Part shown: piece after piece, positions 1 through 8,389 of the stretch
How positions within the stretch are numbered: the first letter of the stretch is position 1
Layout of the letters: each line of letters starts with the position of its first letter
Assembly: GCF_034263275.1 (NCBI RefSeq)
Contig: NZ_CP139559.1
Coordinates: forward strand, 6,076,001 to 6,140,000
Source of the DNA: Mucilaginibacter sp. cycad4
GTDB taxonomy: Bacteria; Bacteroidota; Bacteroidia; Sphingobacteriales; Sphingobacteriaceae
Length of the DNA stretch: 64,000 bases
Reading direction: 5' to 3'
Program-made: the position numbers and the translations under genes
The notes under the pieces: generated by a model
Told to the model about the DNA's origin: nothing
Databases searched by the model: none
Seen by the model: the letters and a program-made list of their open reading frames with translations, nothing else

Positions 1-1313
1 AGGAGCTTGCCAAGCGCCTTTTTATGAGCCAGGGCATCACCTTTACCGTTTATAACAGCGGTGAGGGTATTGAAAAGATCTTTCCTTTTGATATTATCCC
101 CCGTATTATCACGGCTGATGAATGGGCTTTTGTTGAGCGGGGCATCAAGCAGCGCCTTAACGCGCTTAATCTTTTTCTGAAGGATATTTACCACAATCAG
201 TTTATTGTAAAGGATGGCATAGTACCTATTGATATTATTTATTCGTGCCCGCATTTTCTGCGCGAGATGTACCAGCTCCAGGTGCCTTATGATATTTATG
301 TGCACATTTCAGGCATCGACCTTATCCGCGATGAAGACGGCACATTTTATGTGCTTGAAGATAACCTGCGCACCCCATCAGGCGTAAGCTACATGCTCGA
401 GAACAGGGAGATCACCAAACGGCTTTTTCCCGATCTGTTACCGCAATGCAGTGTGCGCAGCGTTACCGAGTACCCATCTATATTATATAAAAACCTGCTG
501 GCACTTTCGCCGCGGCAGATCCATAACCCAACTATTGTTTTGCTTACGCCAGGTATTTATAATTCGGCCTATTTTGAACATACCACGCTGGCCCGCTTAA
601 TGGGTGTAGAGCTTGTAGAAGGACGCGACCTGGTAGTAAATAACCATAAAGTGTACATGAAAACCACAACCGGCCTACAGCAGGTTGATGTGATCTACCG
701 CCGGGTTGACGATGAGTTTCTTGACCCGCTGGTATTTAACCCGGCAAGCATGTTGGGTGTTGCAGGCCTCATGGGTGCTTACCGTAAAGGAAACGTAGCC
801 ATAGTAAATGCAACGGGCACCGGCGTTGCCGACGATAAGGCTGTTTATGCCTATGTGCCGGATATGATCCGCTATTATCTGAACGAAGAACCTATACTCA
901 AAAATGTGCCAACACACCAGTTAGGCAATCCGGATGAACGCGAAATGGTATTTAAAAACCTCAATAAAATGGTGGTTAAAAAAACCAATGGCAGCGGCGG
1001 CTATGGTATGCTGATGGGCCATGCGGCAAGCGAACAGGAAATTGATGAATATAAAAAGGAAATCCTGAAAGATCCGCGTAACTTCATAGCTCAGCCAACT
1101 ATCAGTCTTTCGGCGGCACCTTGTTATATGCAGGGCGAATTAAAGCCACGCAGGGTTGATTTAAGGCCATACGCACTGTACGGCCCCGATGGCATTGAAA
1201 TAGTACCCGGCGGTTTAACCCGTGTGGCTTTAAAAGAAGGGTCACTGGTGGTAAACAGCTCGCAGGGTGGCGGCAGTAAGGACACGTGGGTGTTAAGCCC
1301 CCCGGCCCCCTAA
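1..1313 (+). CDS. Circularly permuted ATP-grasp protein (DUF404/DUF407 type), 5' partial
   Basis: An open frame continues to the left edge (residues ELAKRLF precede the first internal ATG at 24), so the true start lies outside the window; full-length relatives are about 480 residues. The family is a circularly permuted ATP-grasp thought to form peptide-like amide bonds; substrate unknown. Visible conserved pieces are the FPFDIIPRII segment near the start, a DGTFYVLEDNLRTPSG stretch around nt 345-380 and a Gly-rich KKTNGSGGYGML loop near nt 976-1014. It heads a trio with an alpha-E protein and a transglutaminase, a frequent bacterial association. The last residues (SPPAP) and the stop codon are contributed by a C/G-rich palindromic repeat, so the original C-terminus probably ended near DTWVL. 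Family sure, function inferred. Confidence 0.9.
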   Translation, partial: ELAKRLFMSQGITFTVYNSGEGIEKIFPFDIIPRIITADEWAFVERGIKQRLNALNLFLKDIYHNQFIVKDGIVPIDIIYSCPHFLREMYQLQVPYDIYVHISGIDLIRDEDGTFYVLEDNLRTPSGVSYMLENREITKRLFPDLLPQCSVRSVTEYPSILYKNLLALSPRQIHNPTIVLLTPGIYNSAYFEHTTLARLMGVELVEGRDLVVNNHKVYMKTTTGLQQVDVIYRRVDDEFLDPLVFNPASMLGVAGLMGAYRKGNVAIVNATGTGVADDKAVYAYVPDMIRYYLNEEPILKNVPTHQLGNPDEREMVFKNLNKMVVKKTNGSGGYGMLMGHAASEQEIDEYKKEILKDPRNFIAQPTISLSAAPCYMQGELKPRRVDLRPYALYGPDGIEIVPGGLTRVALKEGSLVVNSSQGGGSKDTWVLSPPAP

Positions 1314-1545
1314 AGGGGGAGGAATTGCGAATAAATCCCCTCTCGAGAGGGGGCGCGGGAGGCAATATGGTAGCAGGGGTGTGTTTCTGCGATGAGCTTA
1401 TTATATGCATAAACACACCCCTACACCTCTCTCAAGAGGGGAATCGCACAAATCCGCGCTTTTTGAATAAAGGAATTAAAATATAACTAACAAGCTGGTG
1501 GTAAGACCGCCGGCATAATCATTCCCCCTTTAGGGGGTTAGGGAG
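1298..1545. repeat. Composite C/G-rich palindromic repeat region
   Basis: The stretch contains CCCCCTAAAGGGGG at 1306-1319, the perfect palindrome CCCCTCTCGAGAGGGG at 1337-1352, a 12-bp inverted repeat AGGGGTGTGTTT/AAACACACCCCT at 1375-1386 and 1411-1422, and CCCCCTTTAGGGGG at 1524-1537. The same core recurs at 30593-30605, 33968-33981 and 34070-34083. It fills the gap between the ATP-grasp and alpha-E genes and I see no credible gene in it. Confidence 0.85.
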
Positions 1546-1550
1546 CTTTT

Positions 1551-2486
1551 ATGTTAAGCAGGGTTGCAGCAAGTTTTTATTGGTTAAGCCGTTACATCGA
1601 GCGCAGCGATGGTATGCTGCGGATGCTCAAAATTAATTATGCCTCATCGCAGGATACGGTGCAGGAATTTACCTGGGAACCTGTCATGAGGATTTTTGCC
1701 GGGCTGGATGCTGTTGAGGCCGAAAAACTGGAAAACGACAGCCGGTCGGTTTTAAAGTATATGGTTACCGGGAAAAATAATCCTAATTCCATACTTAATA
1801 TCATCACCCTGGCGCGGGAAAATGCCCGTGGCGTACAGGAACACATTACCAAAGATCTGTGGCAATGCCTGAATGAATATTACCATACCGTAAAAGATCC
1901 GCGCCTGGAACGTGCCCTGCACCGGGAAGACCCTATAGGTGTACTGGATGTTTTAATAAAACAGGTAATGCTTTATTACGGTACGGTCGAAATAACCATG
2001 GAACGCGGCGAGGGCCGTGCATTTATGAACATTGGCAAATACCTGGAGCGGGCTATCCAGTCGGTTGATATTTTGGATACTAAATTTAGTTCGATAAGTG
2101 ATAATCCCGACCTGCTTACGGATACTACCTACTGGAAACACCTGCTGCTTTCTTTGGGCGGTTACGAGCTGTATTTAAAAACCTACCGTGAAGGCTTTGA
2201 GGCCGAAAACGTTTTGGAACAGGTGGTGCTAAACAACGACTTCCCCCGCTCGGTTATCTATTCGGTAAATAATATTCAGCGCTATTTCGACAGATTGAAG
2301 AACGACAGCAATGCTGATGATTACCGGGAAATGTCGTTCCAGATAGGCAGGCTGCAAAGCCGCATTAAATACAGTTCGGTAAAAAGCATCAAGCAGGAGG
2401 GCCTGCACCTGTTCCTCACCCAGATCAGGAGTGAACTATACGGCATAGGCAATTCACTAAACCAGCATTATTTTGCTAATTCATAA
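1551..2486 (+). CDS. Alpha-E domain protein (DUF403)
   Basis: A 311-residue, mostly helical soluble protein starting MLSRVAASFYWLSRYIERS, the characteristic opening of the alpha-E (DUF403) family, and of normal family length. No enzymatic activity is established; the family is almost always encoded beside circularly permuted ATP-grasp and transglutaminase-like proteins and is proposed to work with them in making or processing a peptide-like modification. It sits 237 bp after the ATP-grasp gene and 179 bp before the transglutaminase, all on one strand; both gaps are filled by repeats, which may act as intercistronic RNA structures. No signal peptide or membrane segment is visible. Confidence 0.9.
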   Translation: MLSRVAASFYWLSRYIERSDGMLRMLKINYASSQDTVQEFTWEPVMRIFAGLDAVEAEKLENDSRSVLKYMVTGKNNPNSILNIITLARENARGVQEHITKDLWQCLNEYYHTVKDPRLERALHREDPIGVLDVLIKQVMLYYGTVEITMERGEGRAFMNIGKYLERAIQSVDILDTKFSSISDNPDLLTDTTYWKHLLLSLGGYELYLKTYREGFEAENVLEQVVLNNDFPRSVIYSVNNIQRYFDRLKNDSNADDYREMSFQIGRLQSRIKYSSVKSIKQEGLHLFLTQIRSELYGIGNSLNQHYFANS

Positions 2487-2492
2487 ACATAA

Positions 2493-2660
2493 TTTGAAAA
2501 TGTGCCGATTTGAAAATTTGAAGATGTATGCCTGGCTATCCAGGAAACTAATTAAAACTGTTTTGATTTGAAAATGCCGGTTCTCCTTCTTCATTTTCAA
2601 ATCTTCAAATTAACTAATCTTCAAATTGGCATATTTTCAAATCCTCAAATTAAAAAATTA
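2493..2660. repeat. AT-rich inverted/direct repeat made of TTTGAAAAT and CTTCAAAT units
   Basis: Left-hand units such as GATTTGAAAATTTGAAGATG (around 2508-2527) are mirrored on the right by TTTTCAAATCTTCAAATT and CTTCAAATT units (about 2595-2655), giving an imperfect long hairpin with internal direct repeats. It ends just before the transglutaminase start at 2666. Similar units are scattered in related genomes, as far as I recall. Confidence 0.7.
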
Positions 2661-2665
2661 AAAAA

Positions 2666-3634
2666 ATGCCTGAATTTAAGATCCAACATATCACCAAATA
2701 CACCTATGAGGGCCCTGTTCGTGACAGCGCCAACCAGATTATCCTGTTTCCGATAAAAGATGAATACCAGGAAGTGGTAAAACAGGAGCTGAACATAACA
2801 GGCAACCCGGTAGTTGATACCCATACCGATTATTATGGTAACGAGGTTGGCAGCTTTACCTACAGCGACCAGCACAATATGATGGTCATTAACTCAAAGC
2901 TGGTTGTTATTACCCGCCAGCGCCCCCTGCCGGTAAATGACATTTTTCCGGAGCAGCAATGGGAAGATCTTAAGCGGCTTCAATACATGGTGCCATATAT
3001 TGATTTTTTAAAACAGGAATATTTTGAAGGCCTGCCCGAGTTGCAGGCAGTAGTTGAACAGGAACGGCGTAAAGATGAAACACCGTTCCAGATAGCACTC
3101 CGTTTTTGCGGCTGGGTATACAAAAATTTCGAGTACATCAAAGGCGTTACCACGGTTGAAACCACACTGGATGAAGTGTGGAAGCTGAAAGCAGGCGTTT
3201 GCCAGGATTTCGCCCATATTTTAATGGTGATGCTCCGCCAGCTTAAAATACCATCACGCTATGTAAGTGGTTATATCTGCACCCATAGCAGCGCCATGCG
3301 CGGCGAAGGGGCCACCCATGCCTGGGCCGAAGTGTATGTGCCCGACTACGGCTGGCTTGGCATCGACCCAACAAATAATTGTATTGCCAATGAAACCCAT
3401 GTACGCCTCGCTGTGGGCCGCAATTTTTCAGATTGTTCGCCGGTTAAAGGTGTTTACAAAGGGGCTTACGGGCACAAACTGGAAGTATCAGTAATTGTTG
3501 ATGATGCCGATACCATTGTTTTTGAGGATAAAACCCACGAAACACCAGCCATGCACGTAGTAACCGAATTTCCTAAAAACAGCTATCAGCGATATATGGA
3601 GATCATTCAACAGCAGCAGCAACAACAGCAGTAG
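2666..3634 (+). CDS. Transglutaminase-like cysteine protease/transferase
   Basis: A 322-residue protein with an N-terminal bacterial transglutaminase-associated beta domain (about residues 1-90) and a transglutaminase-like core. The catalytic triad is visible: Cys178 in AGVCQDFAHI, His218 in THAWAEVY and Asp234 in GIDPTNN. Such proteins may cut or transfer peptide amide bonds; with the two upstream genes it forms the ATP-grasp/alpha-E/transglutaminase trio. There is no signal peptide, so it is probably cytoplasmic. The C-terminus is eight consecutive glutamines (CAA/CAG repeat) followed by TAG, one base away from another CAG, suggesting the end was shaped by repeat slippage. Catalytic assignment is firm; substrate unknown. 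Confidence 0.9.
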   Translation: MPEFKIQHITKYTYEGPVRDSANQIILFPIKDEYQEVVKQELNITGNPVVDTHTDYYGNEVGSFTYSDQHNMMVINSKLVVITRQRPLPVNDIFPEQQWEDLKRLQYMVPYIDFLKQEYFEGLPELQAVVEQERRKDETPFQIALRFCGWVYKNFEYIKGVTTVETTLDEVWKLKAGVCQDFAHILMVMLRQLKIPSRYVSGYICTHSSAMRGEGATHAWAEVYVPDYGWLGIDPTNNCIANETHVRLAVGRNFSDCSPVKGVYKGAYGHKLEVSVIVDDADTIVFEDKTHETPAMHVVTEFPKNSYQRYMEIIQQQQQQQQ

Positions 3635-3675
3635 GTCAGCTTGCAGTGGCAGTTGGCAGTATGGGATGTAGCTAC

Positions 3676-3802
3676 GCCGTTGTTGGTTTTGTCACCAACA
3701 ACTCTGCGCTATGCAATTATTGCGTTAAATAGGTCAGAGCCTTTTCACGATTATAAGAGTAATCAGGCATGAAAAGCTGTTGGTGACAACGCCAGCAACG
3801 GC
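3676..3802. repeat. Inverted repeat element in convergent gap
   Basis: A 27-bp arm at 3676-3702 (GCCGTTGTTGG...CACCAACAAC) pairs imperfectly with 3776-3802 (GCTGTTGGTGACAACG...AACGGC). It lies between the convergent transglutaminase and glycosyltransferase genes and could fold as a long hairpin in both transcripts. No coding sequence is seen in the gap 3635-3814. Confidence 0.8.
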
Positions 3803-3814
3803 ATAGGGAATTCC

Positions 3815-5029
3815 TTACTCAGGCAAATCAAGGTCCAGGCTTTGATAAAAAGCAACCAGGCCCGGTGCTATTACATGCACATCGTGTTGTTCCTCAATTA
3901 AACGGCGGGCGTTGAGGCCAATGTTACGGCAATATTCTTCGTCGGTAATACAGCGTTCAATGGCGTTATAAAACTCCTGCCGGTTATTGGCAATAAGGAT
4001 ATTGGTGCCGTTGGTAAAGTTGATACCTTCGGCACCTAATGAGGTAGAGATAATGCACTTTTCCATGGCCATACCCTCTACTATTTTAACCCGCATGCCG
4101 CCGCTCGAAAGCAAGGGTACCACCATAATAGCCTTACTATTCACAAACTCAGAAGCATCGTCAACCTCACCCTGGATAAAGATTTTCCCCATCGCTTCGT
4201 AATCATCAAAGCTATCGGGGATATTGTGCCCGGCGACATAAAACTTTACGCGAAGGTCGCCTTCGGTGAGGTCTTTATAAAAATTTTCAATAAACCATTC
4301 AATCCCCTCCCGGTTGGGCATCCAATCCAACGAACCCAAAAAAAACAAACTCGGAAACTCCGTCTTATTATAGTCCGGCTTATAATCGGGCAAAGAAATA
4401 CCCACCGGAAAAATATCAACCGGAATAGTAACACCGTATGATAACAGGGTTTTTTTATCCTCATTGGTAAATACCGCAATGGCATCAAATTTATTGAGCT
4501 GCTGCAGTTCGTAATCCTTAACCCTCCGGGCCAGCAGGTGCAGGTACCATTTTTTAAACAGGTCGCTTTTTCGTTGTGCCAGCCTCATCCATACCTGGTG
4601 TTCAATATTGTGCGACCGGTAAATTAACCTGGCTTTTGTATGTTTACGCATAGCCGCCAGGTAAGGCGTTACAAACAGGCCTTCAAACTGGATAACATCA
4701 TATACCGTTTGGCGCAATTCGCGCAGCAGGAGCTTTTCAAACTCGGCATCGTAATAGCGGTCAACATCATTTGATTTTTTGCTGAACAGATTGGTTATGG
4801 CATCAAGTACCGATACATTGATGTTGATATCGTATGATGTGTACCTGATCTTTTGCATCAGTTCATCTTCGCCTGTTTGTACACTGCCGTGATATCTTTT
4901 CCCGTTTAAAGCCACCAGCGCCACTTCATGCCCAAGCGCAATCAACCCTTTAATGGTATTGCAAACCACAATAGCGTAACCGCCATTCTGCGGAAATGGT
5001 ACACGATGTGTTAAAATTAGGATCTTCAA
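3815..5029 (-). CDS. Glycosyltransferase, GT4-like (GT-B fold)
   Basis: A 404-residue protein starting KILILTHRVPFPQNGG, typical of N-terminal GT-B Rossmann domains, with a SHNIEHQVW segment mid-protein and the C-terminal donor-site stretch GGMRVKIVEGMAMEK followed by ISTSLGAEGI, matching the E-x7-E region of GT4 enzymes. It probably transfers a sugar from a nucleotide-sugar donor; acceptor unknown. The only start before the conserved N-terminus is TTG at 5029. It follows rnhB on the minus strand with a 57-bp gap; no polysaccharide cluster surrounds it, so its pathway cannot be told from context. Close relatives are sometimes named TIGR03087-like sugar transferases. Confidence 0.85.
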   Translation of the reverse strand: MKILILTHRVPFPQNGGYAIVVCNTIKGLIALGHEVALVALNGKRYHGSVQTGEDELMQKIRYTSYDININVSVLDAITNLFSKKSNDVDRYYDAEFEKLLLRELRQTVYDVIQFEGLFVTPYLAAMRKHTKARLIYRSHNIEHQVWMRLAQRKSDLFKKWYLHLLARRVKDYELQQLNKFDAIAVFTNEDKKTLLSYGVTIPVDIFPVGISLPDYKPDYNKTEFPSLFFLGSLDWMPNREGIEWFIENFYKDLTEGDLRVKFYVAGHNIPDSFDDYEAMGKIFIQGEVDDASEFVNSKAIMVVPLLSSGGMRVKIVEGMAMEKCIISTSLGAEGINFTNGTNILIANNRQEFYNAIERCITDEEYCRNIGLNARRLIEEQHDVHVIAPGLVAFYQSLDLDLPE

Positions 5030-5086
5030 ACGGTGGATTTGGTTTTTAACAAAAATACCATCCTGAACGTGGTATTCAAAACTTCA

Positions 5087-5683
5087 TTAAAAAATACTTA
5101 ACTGCGGATCGGTTACCCTGAAAGTACGGCGGTGATAAGGCGTAAAACCAATCTTCATTACTGTTTCGCGGTGTTTGATAGTAGGATAGCCTTTATTGGT
5201 ATGCCATTCATATTCCGGGTGTTCGGCCGCTATTTGCATCATATAATCGTCGCGGTAAGTTTTAGCCAATATGGATGCAGCCGCTATGCTGAAATATTTT
5301 CCATCGCCTTGTATAATACACTCATGTGGGATGTTCCGGTATTTTTTAAAGCGGTTACCGTCGATGATCAGAAACTGGGGTTCAAGATGTAGTTTTTCGA
5401 TGGCCCGGTGCATAGCCAGGAATGATGCATTAAGAATGTTGATCTCGTCTATCTCCAGATTATCAACAGATGCTACGGCATAAGCCACTGCTTTTTCCTC
5501 AATCTCAGTACGAAGCTGGTACCTGATCTCTTCAGTAACTTGCTTGGAATCATTCAGCAGGTGGTGGTCAAAATCATGGGGTAAAATAACTGCGGCGGCA
5601 AAAACAGGCCCGGCCAAACATCCTCGCCCCGCTTCATCGCATCCTGCTTCCAAAAATTCGTACTGGTACCTGGCTGATAACAT
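5087..5683 (-). CDS. rnhB: Ribonuclease HII
   Basis: A 198-residue protein, normal length for RNase HII, which cuts the RNA strand of RNA-DNA hybrids and starts removal of misincorporated ribonucleotides. The catalytic Asp-Glu pair is in CDEAGRGCLAGP near the N-terminus; further conserved blocks are the IDGN motif and SIAAASILAKTYRD, the family signature. The ATG at 5683 is followed by MLSARYQYEFLEAGCDEAGRG, a usual spacing. It stands between a glycosyltransferase and a phosphatase gene on the same strand without overlap, so co-transcription is possible but not clear. Confidence 0.96.
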   Translation of the reverse strand: MLSARYQYEFLEAGCDEAGRGCLAGPVFAAAVILPHDFDHHLLNDSKQVTEEIRYQLRTEIEEKAVAYAVASVDNLEIDEINILNASFLAMHRAIEKLHLEPQFLIIDGNRFKKYRNIPHECIIQGDGKYFSIAAASILAKTYRDDYMMQIAAEHPEYEWHTNKGYPTIKHRETVMKIGFTPYHRRTFRVTDPQLSIF

Positions 5684-5769
5684 CCGGCAAATATAATAAG
5701 AGTTGTAAACGTGTTAGTAAAACAATTAGTATGATGAGTTTTTCAACATGTGGTTAACGCATCCTTTGC

Positions 5770-7008
5770 TTAAAAAATCTTCAGCGTAAGCAGGGTAATA
5801 TCATCAATGGGCTTGCTTTTATGAACGTTGCTCAGGTAATCCATCAGGGCCTGGTTAAAATTATCGGGCGAAAGCTCGCCATGCGCCAGCACAAAATCAA
5901 GTAATTTGTCCTCGTTCCATATTTTGGTACTGGGCGATTCAAAATCCATGAGCCCATCTGTATAGTTAAAGATCAGGCTGCCGGGATCCACATCAACCTC
6001 GCCCTCGTTTAAAAAGGGAAGGTCTTCAAAAACACCGATCATGGTGGTACCCAGTTTAAGCGGAATGGCCCCGCCTTCCGAATAAAGTATGGTTGGATTG
6101 TGCCCTGCATTAATATAGTTAAGCCGCCGCTTTTTTTGATTATATCGCGCAAGAAACAGGGTGATAAACCGTTCGCCTTTGGTATTGCTGAGTACAATTT
6201 TATTTAAACGGTCAATAATATTGGTCAAATCATCCTCAACTGCCGCCCAGGCGTGCAGGCTGGCCTGAAAGTTGGCCATCAGCAAAGCAGCCGAAATACC
6301 CTTGCCAGATACATCGGCAATACACCATAAAAACTCATGCTCATTAAGGCGGATAAAATCAAAATAATCGCCGCCGATGTTTTGATGCGGAAGATACTTG
6401 GCCCCGATCTCCACACTGTCGTCTTTATGTTCACGCATGGGGATCAGCATATTCTGCACCTCTACTGCAAGCTCCATCTCACGCAGAAAACGTTCGGACT
6501 GCAGCCGCTCGCGGAAAAGTTTTTTATTTTCAAGCGCCACAATAATCACGTTCATCAGCGTTTGGATGAAATTAAGATCGTTGTTAAGCATCTCGCCCGA
6601 GGTATTAAAATCGCCGATAAGGGCGTAGGCGAGCGCTTTGCTTTTGTGATATACCGGGATAAAGTAATTGTATTTTTTTAGGACAGGATCGCGGTGCCCG
6701 GCAATAGCTATAGGCGCTTTAACTTTACTGAGTTTTTTACAGGCCCGGGCCAGCACTACCGACGATTCAACGTCGCCGCCATACTTGGCTATACAGGCAA
6801 ACTTATCATCCTTTTCAATCAAAAACCTAAGCTTGCCTACCTGCAAATAGTTTTGCAGGATAACTTCCAGCATTTGAATGAGGATAGGAGTAGCGGTATT
6901 TTTATTTATGGCCCGCGTAATTTCCAATAAAGAATTTAATTCCGACTGCCGTTTGAGCAAAAGCCTGATCAATTCGTCTTCGCCGGAACCGTCGTCTACA
7001 TTCAGCAT
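5770..7008 (-). CDS. GAF domain PP2C-type (SpoIIE-like) serine phosphatase
   Basis: A 412-residue cytoplasmic protein. The N-terminal half (about residues 25-170) reads as a GAF sensor domain, followed by a short coiled linker (RERLQSERFLREMELAVEVQ) and a SpoIIE/RsbU-like PP2C domain. Metal-site motifs are IGGDYFDF, IADVSGKGISAALLMA, NAGHNPT, NYTDGLMDF and DDITLL, all intact, so it should be an active Ser/Thr phosphatase. Such enzymes commonly act on anti-sigma-factor antagonists in partner-switching pathways, but no RsbV/RsbW-like partner is encoded nearby. Start ATG at 7008 is unambiguous. Signal sensed by the GAF domain is unknown. Confidence 0.92.
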   Translation of the reverse strand: MLNVDDGSGEDELIRLLLKRQSELNSLLEITRAINKNTATPILIQMLEVILQNYLQVGKLRFLIEKDDKFACIAKYGGDVESSVVLARACKKLSKVKAPIAIAGHRDPVLKKYNYFIPVYHKSKALAYALIGDFNTSGEMLNNDLNFIQTLMNVIIVALENKKLFRERLQSERFLREMELAVEVQNMLIPMREHKDDSVEIGAKYLPHQNIGGDYFDFIRLNEHEFLWCIADVSGKGISAALLMANFQASLHAWAAVEDDLTNIIDRLNKIVLSNTKGERFITLFLARYNQKKRRLNYINAGHNPTILYSEGGAIPLKLGTTMIGVFEDLPFLNEGEVDVDPGSLIFNYTDGLMDFESPSTKIWNEDKLLDFVLAHGELSPDNFNQALMDYLSNVHKSKPIDDITLLTLKIF

Positions 7009-7048
7009 ATTGATATAAGTACGCTGACTAAAATAGAAGAAATAATTT

Positions 7049-8257
7049 TTAAATACGAGTACTTTGTGATTTTATATCAAAGGCATCGCGCAAGCCAACG
7101 GTAACCAGGTTAAAAGCATAAACCAGCAGCATAATGGCCATACCCGGAATGATAGCCAAAAAAGCCGAATCCATAACAATATACCCATAATGCTCTTTGA
7201 TCATGCCGCCCCAGGTTGGCATAGGTGGCTGTGCGCCAAAGCCCAAAAAACTAAGCCCCGCCTCTAAAAGTATAGCTGATGCAAAGTTTGATGATGCCAG
7301 CACCAGTATAGGCCCGGTTATATTGGGCAAAATGTGTTTGGCTATAATGCGCCTGTTACTAAAACCCAGTGCCCTTGCGGCCTCAATGTACTCCACCTGT
7401 TTAAGGCCCATTACCTGCCCGCGCACCAGGCGCGCCACCTCAACCCACATGGAAAGACCAACCGCTATAAATATCTGCCACAAGCCTTTACCTAACGCAA
7501 ATGATATGGCTATCACCAGCAACAGGGCAGGCAGCGCCCATAAAATATTCATCAGCCAGCTTAATGATGCATCAACCCATCCCCCAAAGTAACCCGCTAT
7601 GGCACCCACTGTAATCCCGAGTAACATGCTGATGATAACCGACATTAAACCAACAGCAAGCGAAATTCGTGTGCCCAGGAGCAGGCGGCTTAGCATATCG
7701 CGGCCATAACCGTCAGTACCAAGCCAAAAAGTTTTAAAGCCGATGTTCTCTTCGTAAACCTTTGCCCAAAATCTTTGGTAAACACCAGCATTGGCCACTC
7801 TTACAACTACCTGTCCGTTATAATTAAATGTAACCTGCCCGTTTTTATAAACTGGCTTTTGCCCGGTCATCACCTCGAAAATATTGAATGCTTTTTTTTC
7901 GGGCTTGTCCTCATCGCCAATATACCCGTTAACATAAATGGAATCCTTAACAAAGTGATAGCCGGTTATTGGGATTTCTTTATAAAACGATGGCTGGCCG
8001 TACAGCATTCTGGCAAATACATTTACAGTATCCACAGCTTCCGCTTTCCGGAGTTTTAACATCATATAGGTTGAGCCCGGCTTTTTTATACTGAGCTGTA
8101 TGATCATGTTATTGGCCAGGGGGGTATCATCGGGCATGATGAGATAACCCAGTATGGCAACAAGCATGGTAAGCAGGATAAATGCCAGCCCGGCTACAGC
8201 AATTTTATTGCGCTTAAAAACACGCCAGGTGCGTTTTGCTGGTGTAATTTCGGCCAA
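7049..8257 (-). CDS. ABC transporter permease, OppC/DppC-like, with a large extracytoplasmic insert
   Basis: A 402-residue inner-membrane permease. TM1 lies around residues 20-40, then about 130 hydrophilic residues precede the conserved FWLGTDGYGRDMLSRLLLGTR segment and the five-TM BPD_transp_1 core. The EAA loop that contacts the ATPase is present (EYIEAARALGFSNRRI). Peptide/nickel-type uptake or export is the family role. ATPase, second permease and binding protein are not in the window, so partners must be elsewhere. The insert after TM1 is longer than in E. coli OppC; Bacteroidota relatives often have it. The only available start is TTG at 8257, as an in-frame TGA lies five codons upstream. 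Confidence 0.88.
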   Translation of the reverse strand: MAEITPAKRTWRVFKRNKIAVAGLAFILLTMLVAILGYLIMPDDTPLANNMIIQLSIKKPGSTYMMLKLRKAEAVDTVNVFARMLYGQPSFYKEIPITGYHFVKDSIYVNGYIGDEDKPEKKAFNIFEVMTGQKPVYKNGQVTFNYNGQVVVRVANAGVYQRFWAKVYEENIGFKTFWLGTDGYGRDMLSRLLLGTRISLAVGLMSVIISMLLGITVGAIAGYFGGWVDASLSWLMNILWALPALLLVIAISFALGKGLWQIFIAVGLSMWVEVARLVRGQVMGLKQVEYIEAARALGFSNRRIIAKHILPNITGPILVLASSNFASAILLEAGLSFLGFGAQPPMPTWGGMIKEHYGYIVMDSAFLAIIPGMAIMLLVYAFNLVTVGLRDAFDIKSQSTRI

Positions 8258-8389
8258 TGTGTTAATAGTTCATGTGTGTTGGCTAAATATCGTTTAAATA
8301 GGCGCAATTAACAATAATGGCTGCTTTCTTTACAAACGCATTATGAAGCTGAAAGCCCAAGGCTTAAAGCATAAATTACAGCTTTCGCC

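Noticed and set aside
1286..1486. 66-codon open frame after the ATP-grasp gene
   Set aside because: It is made almost wholly of palindromic repeat sequence.
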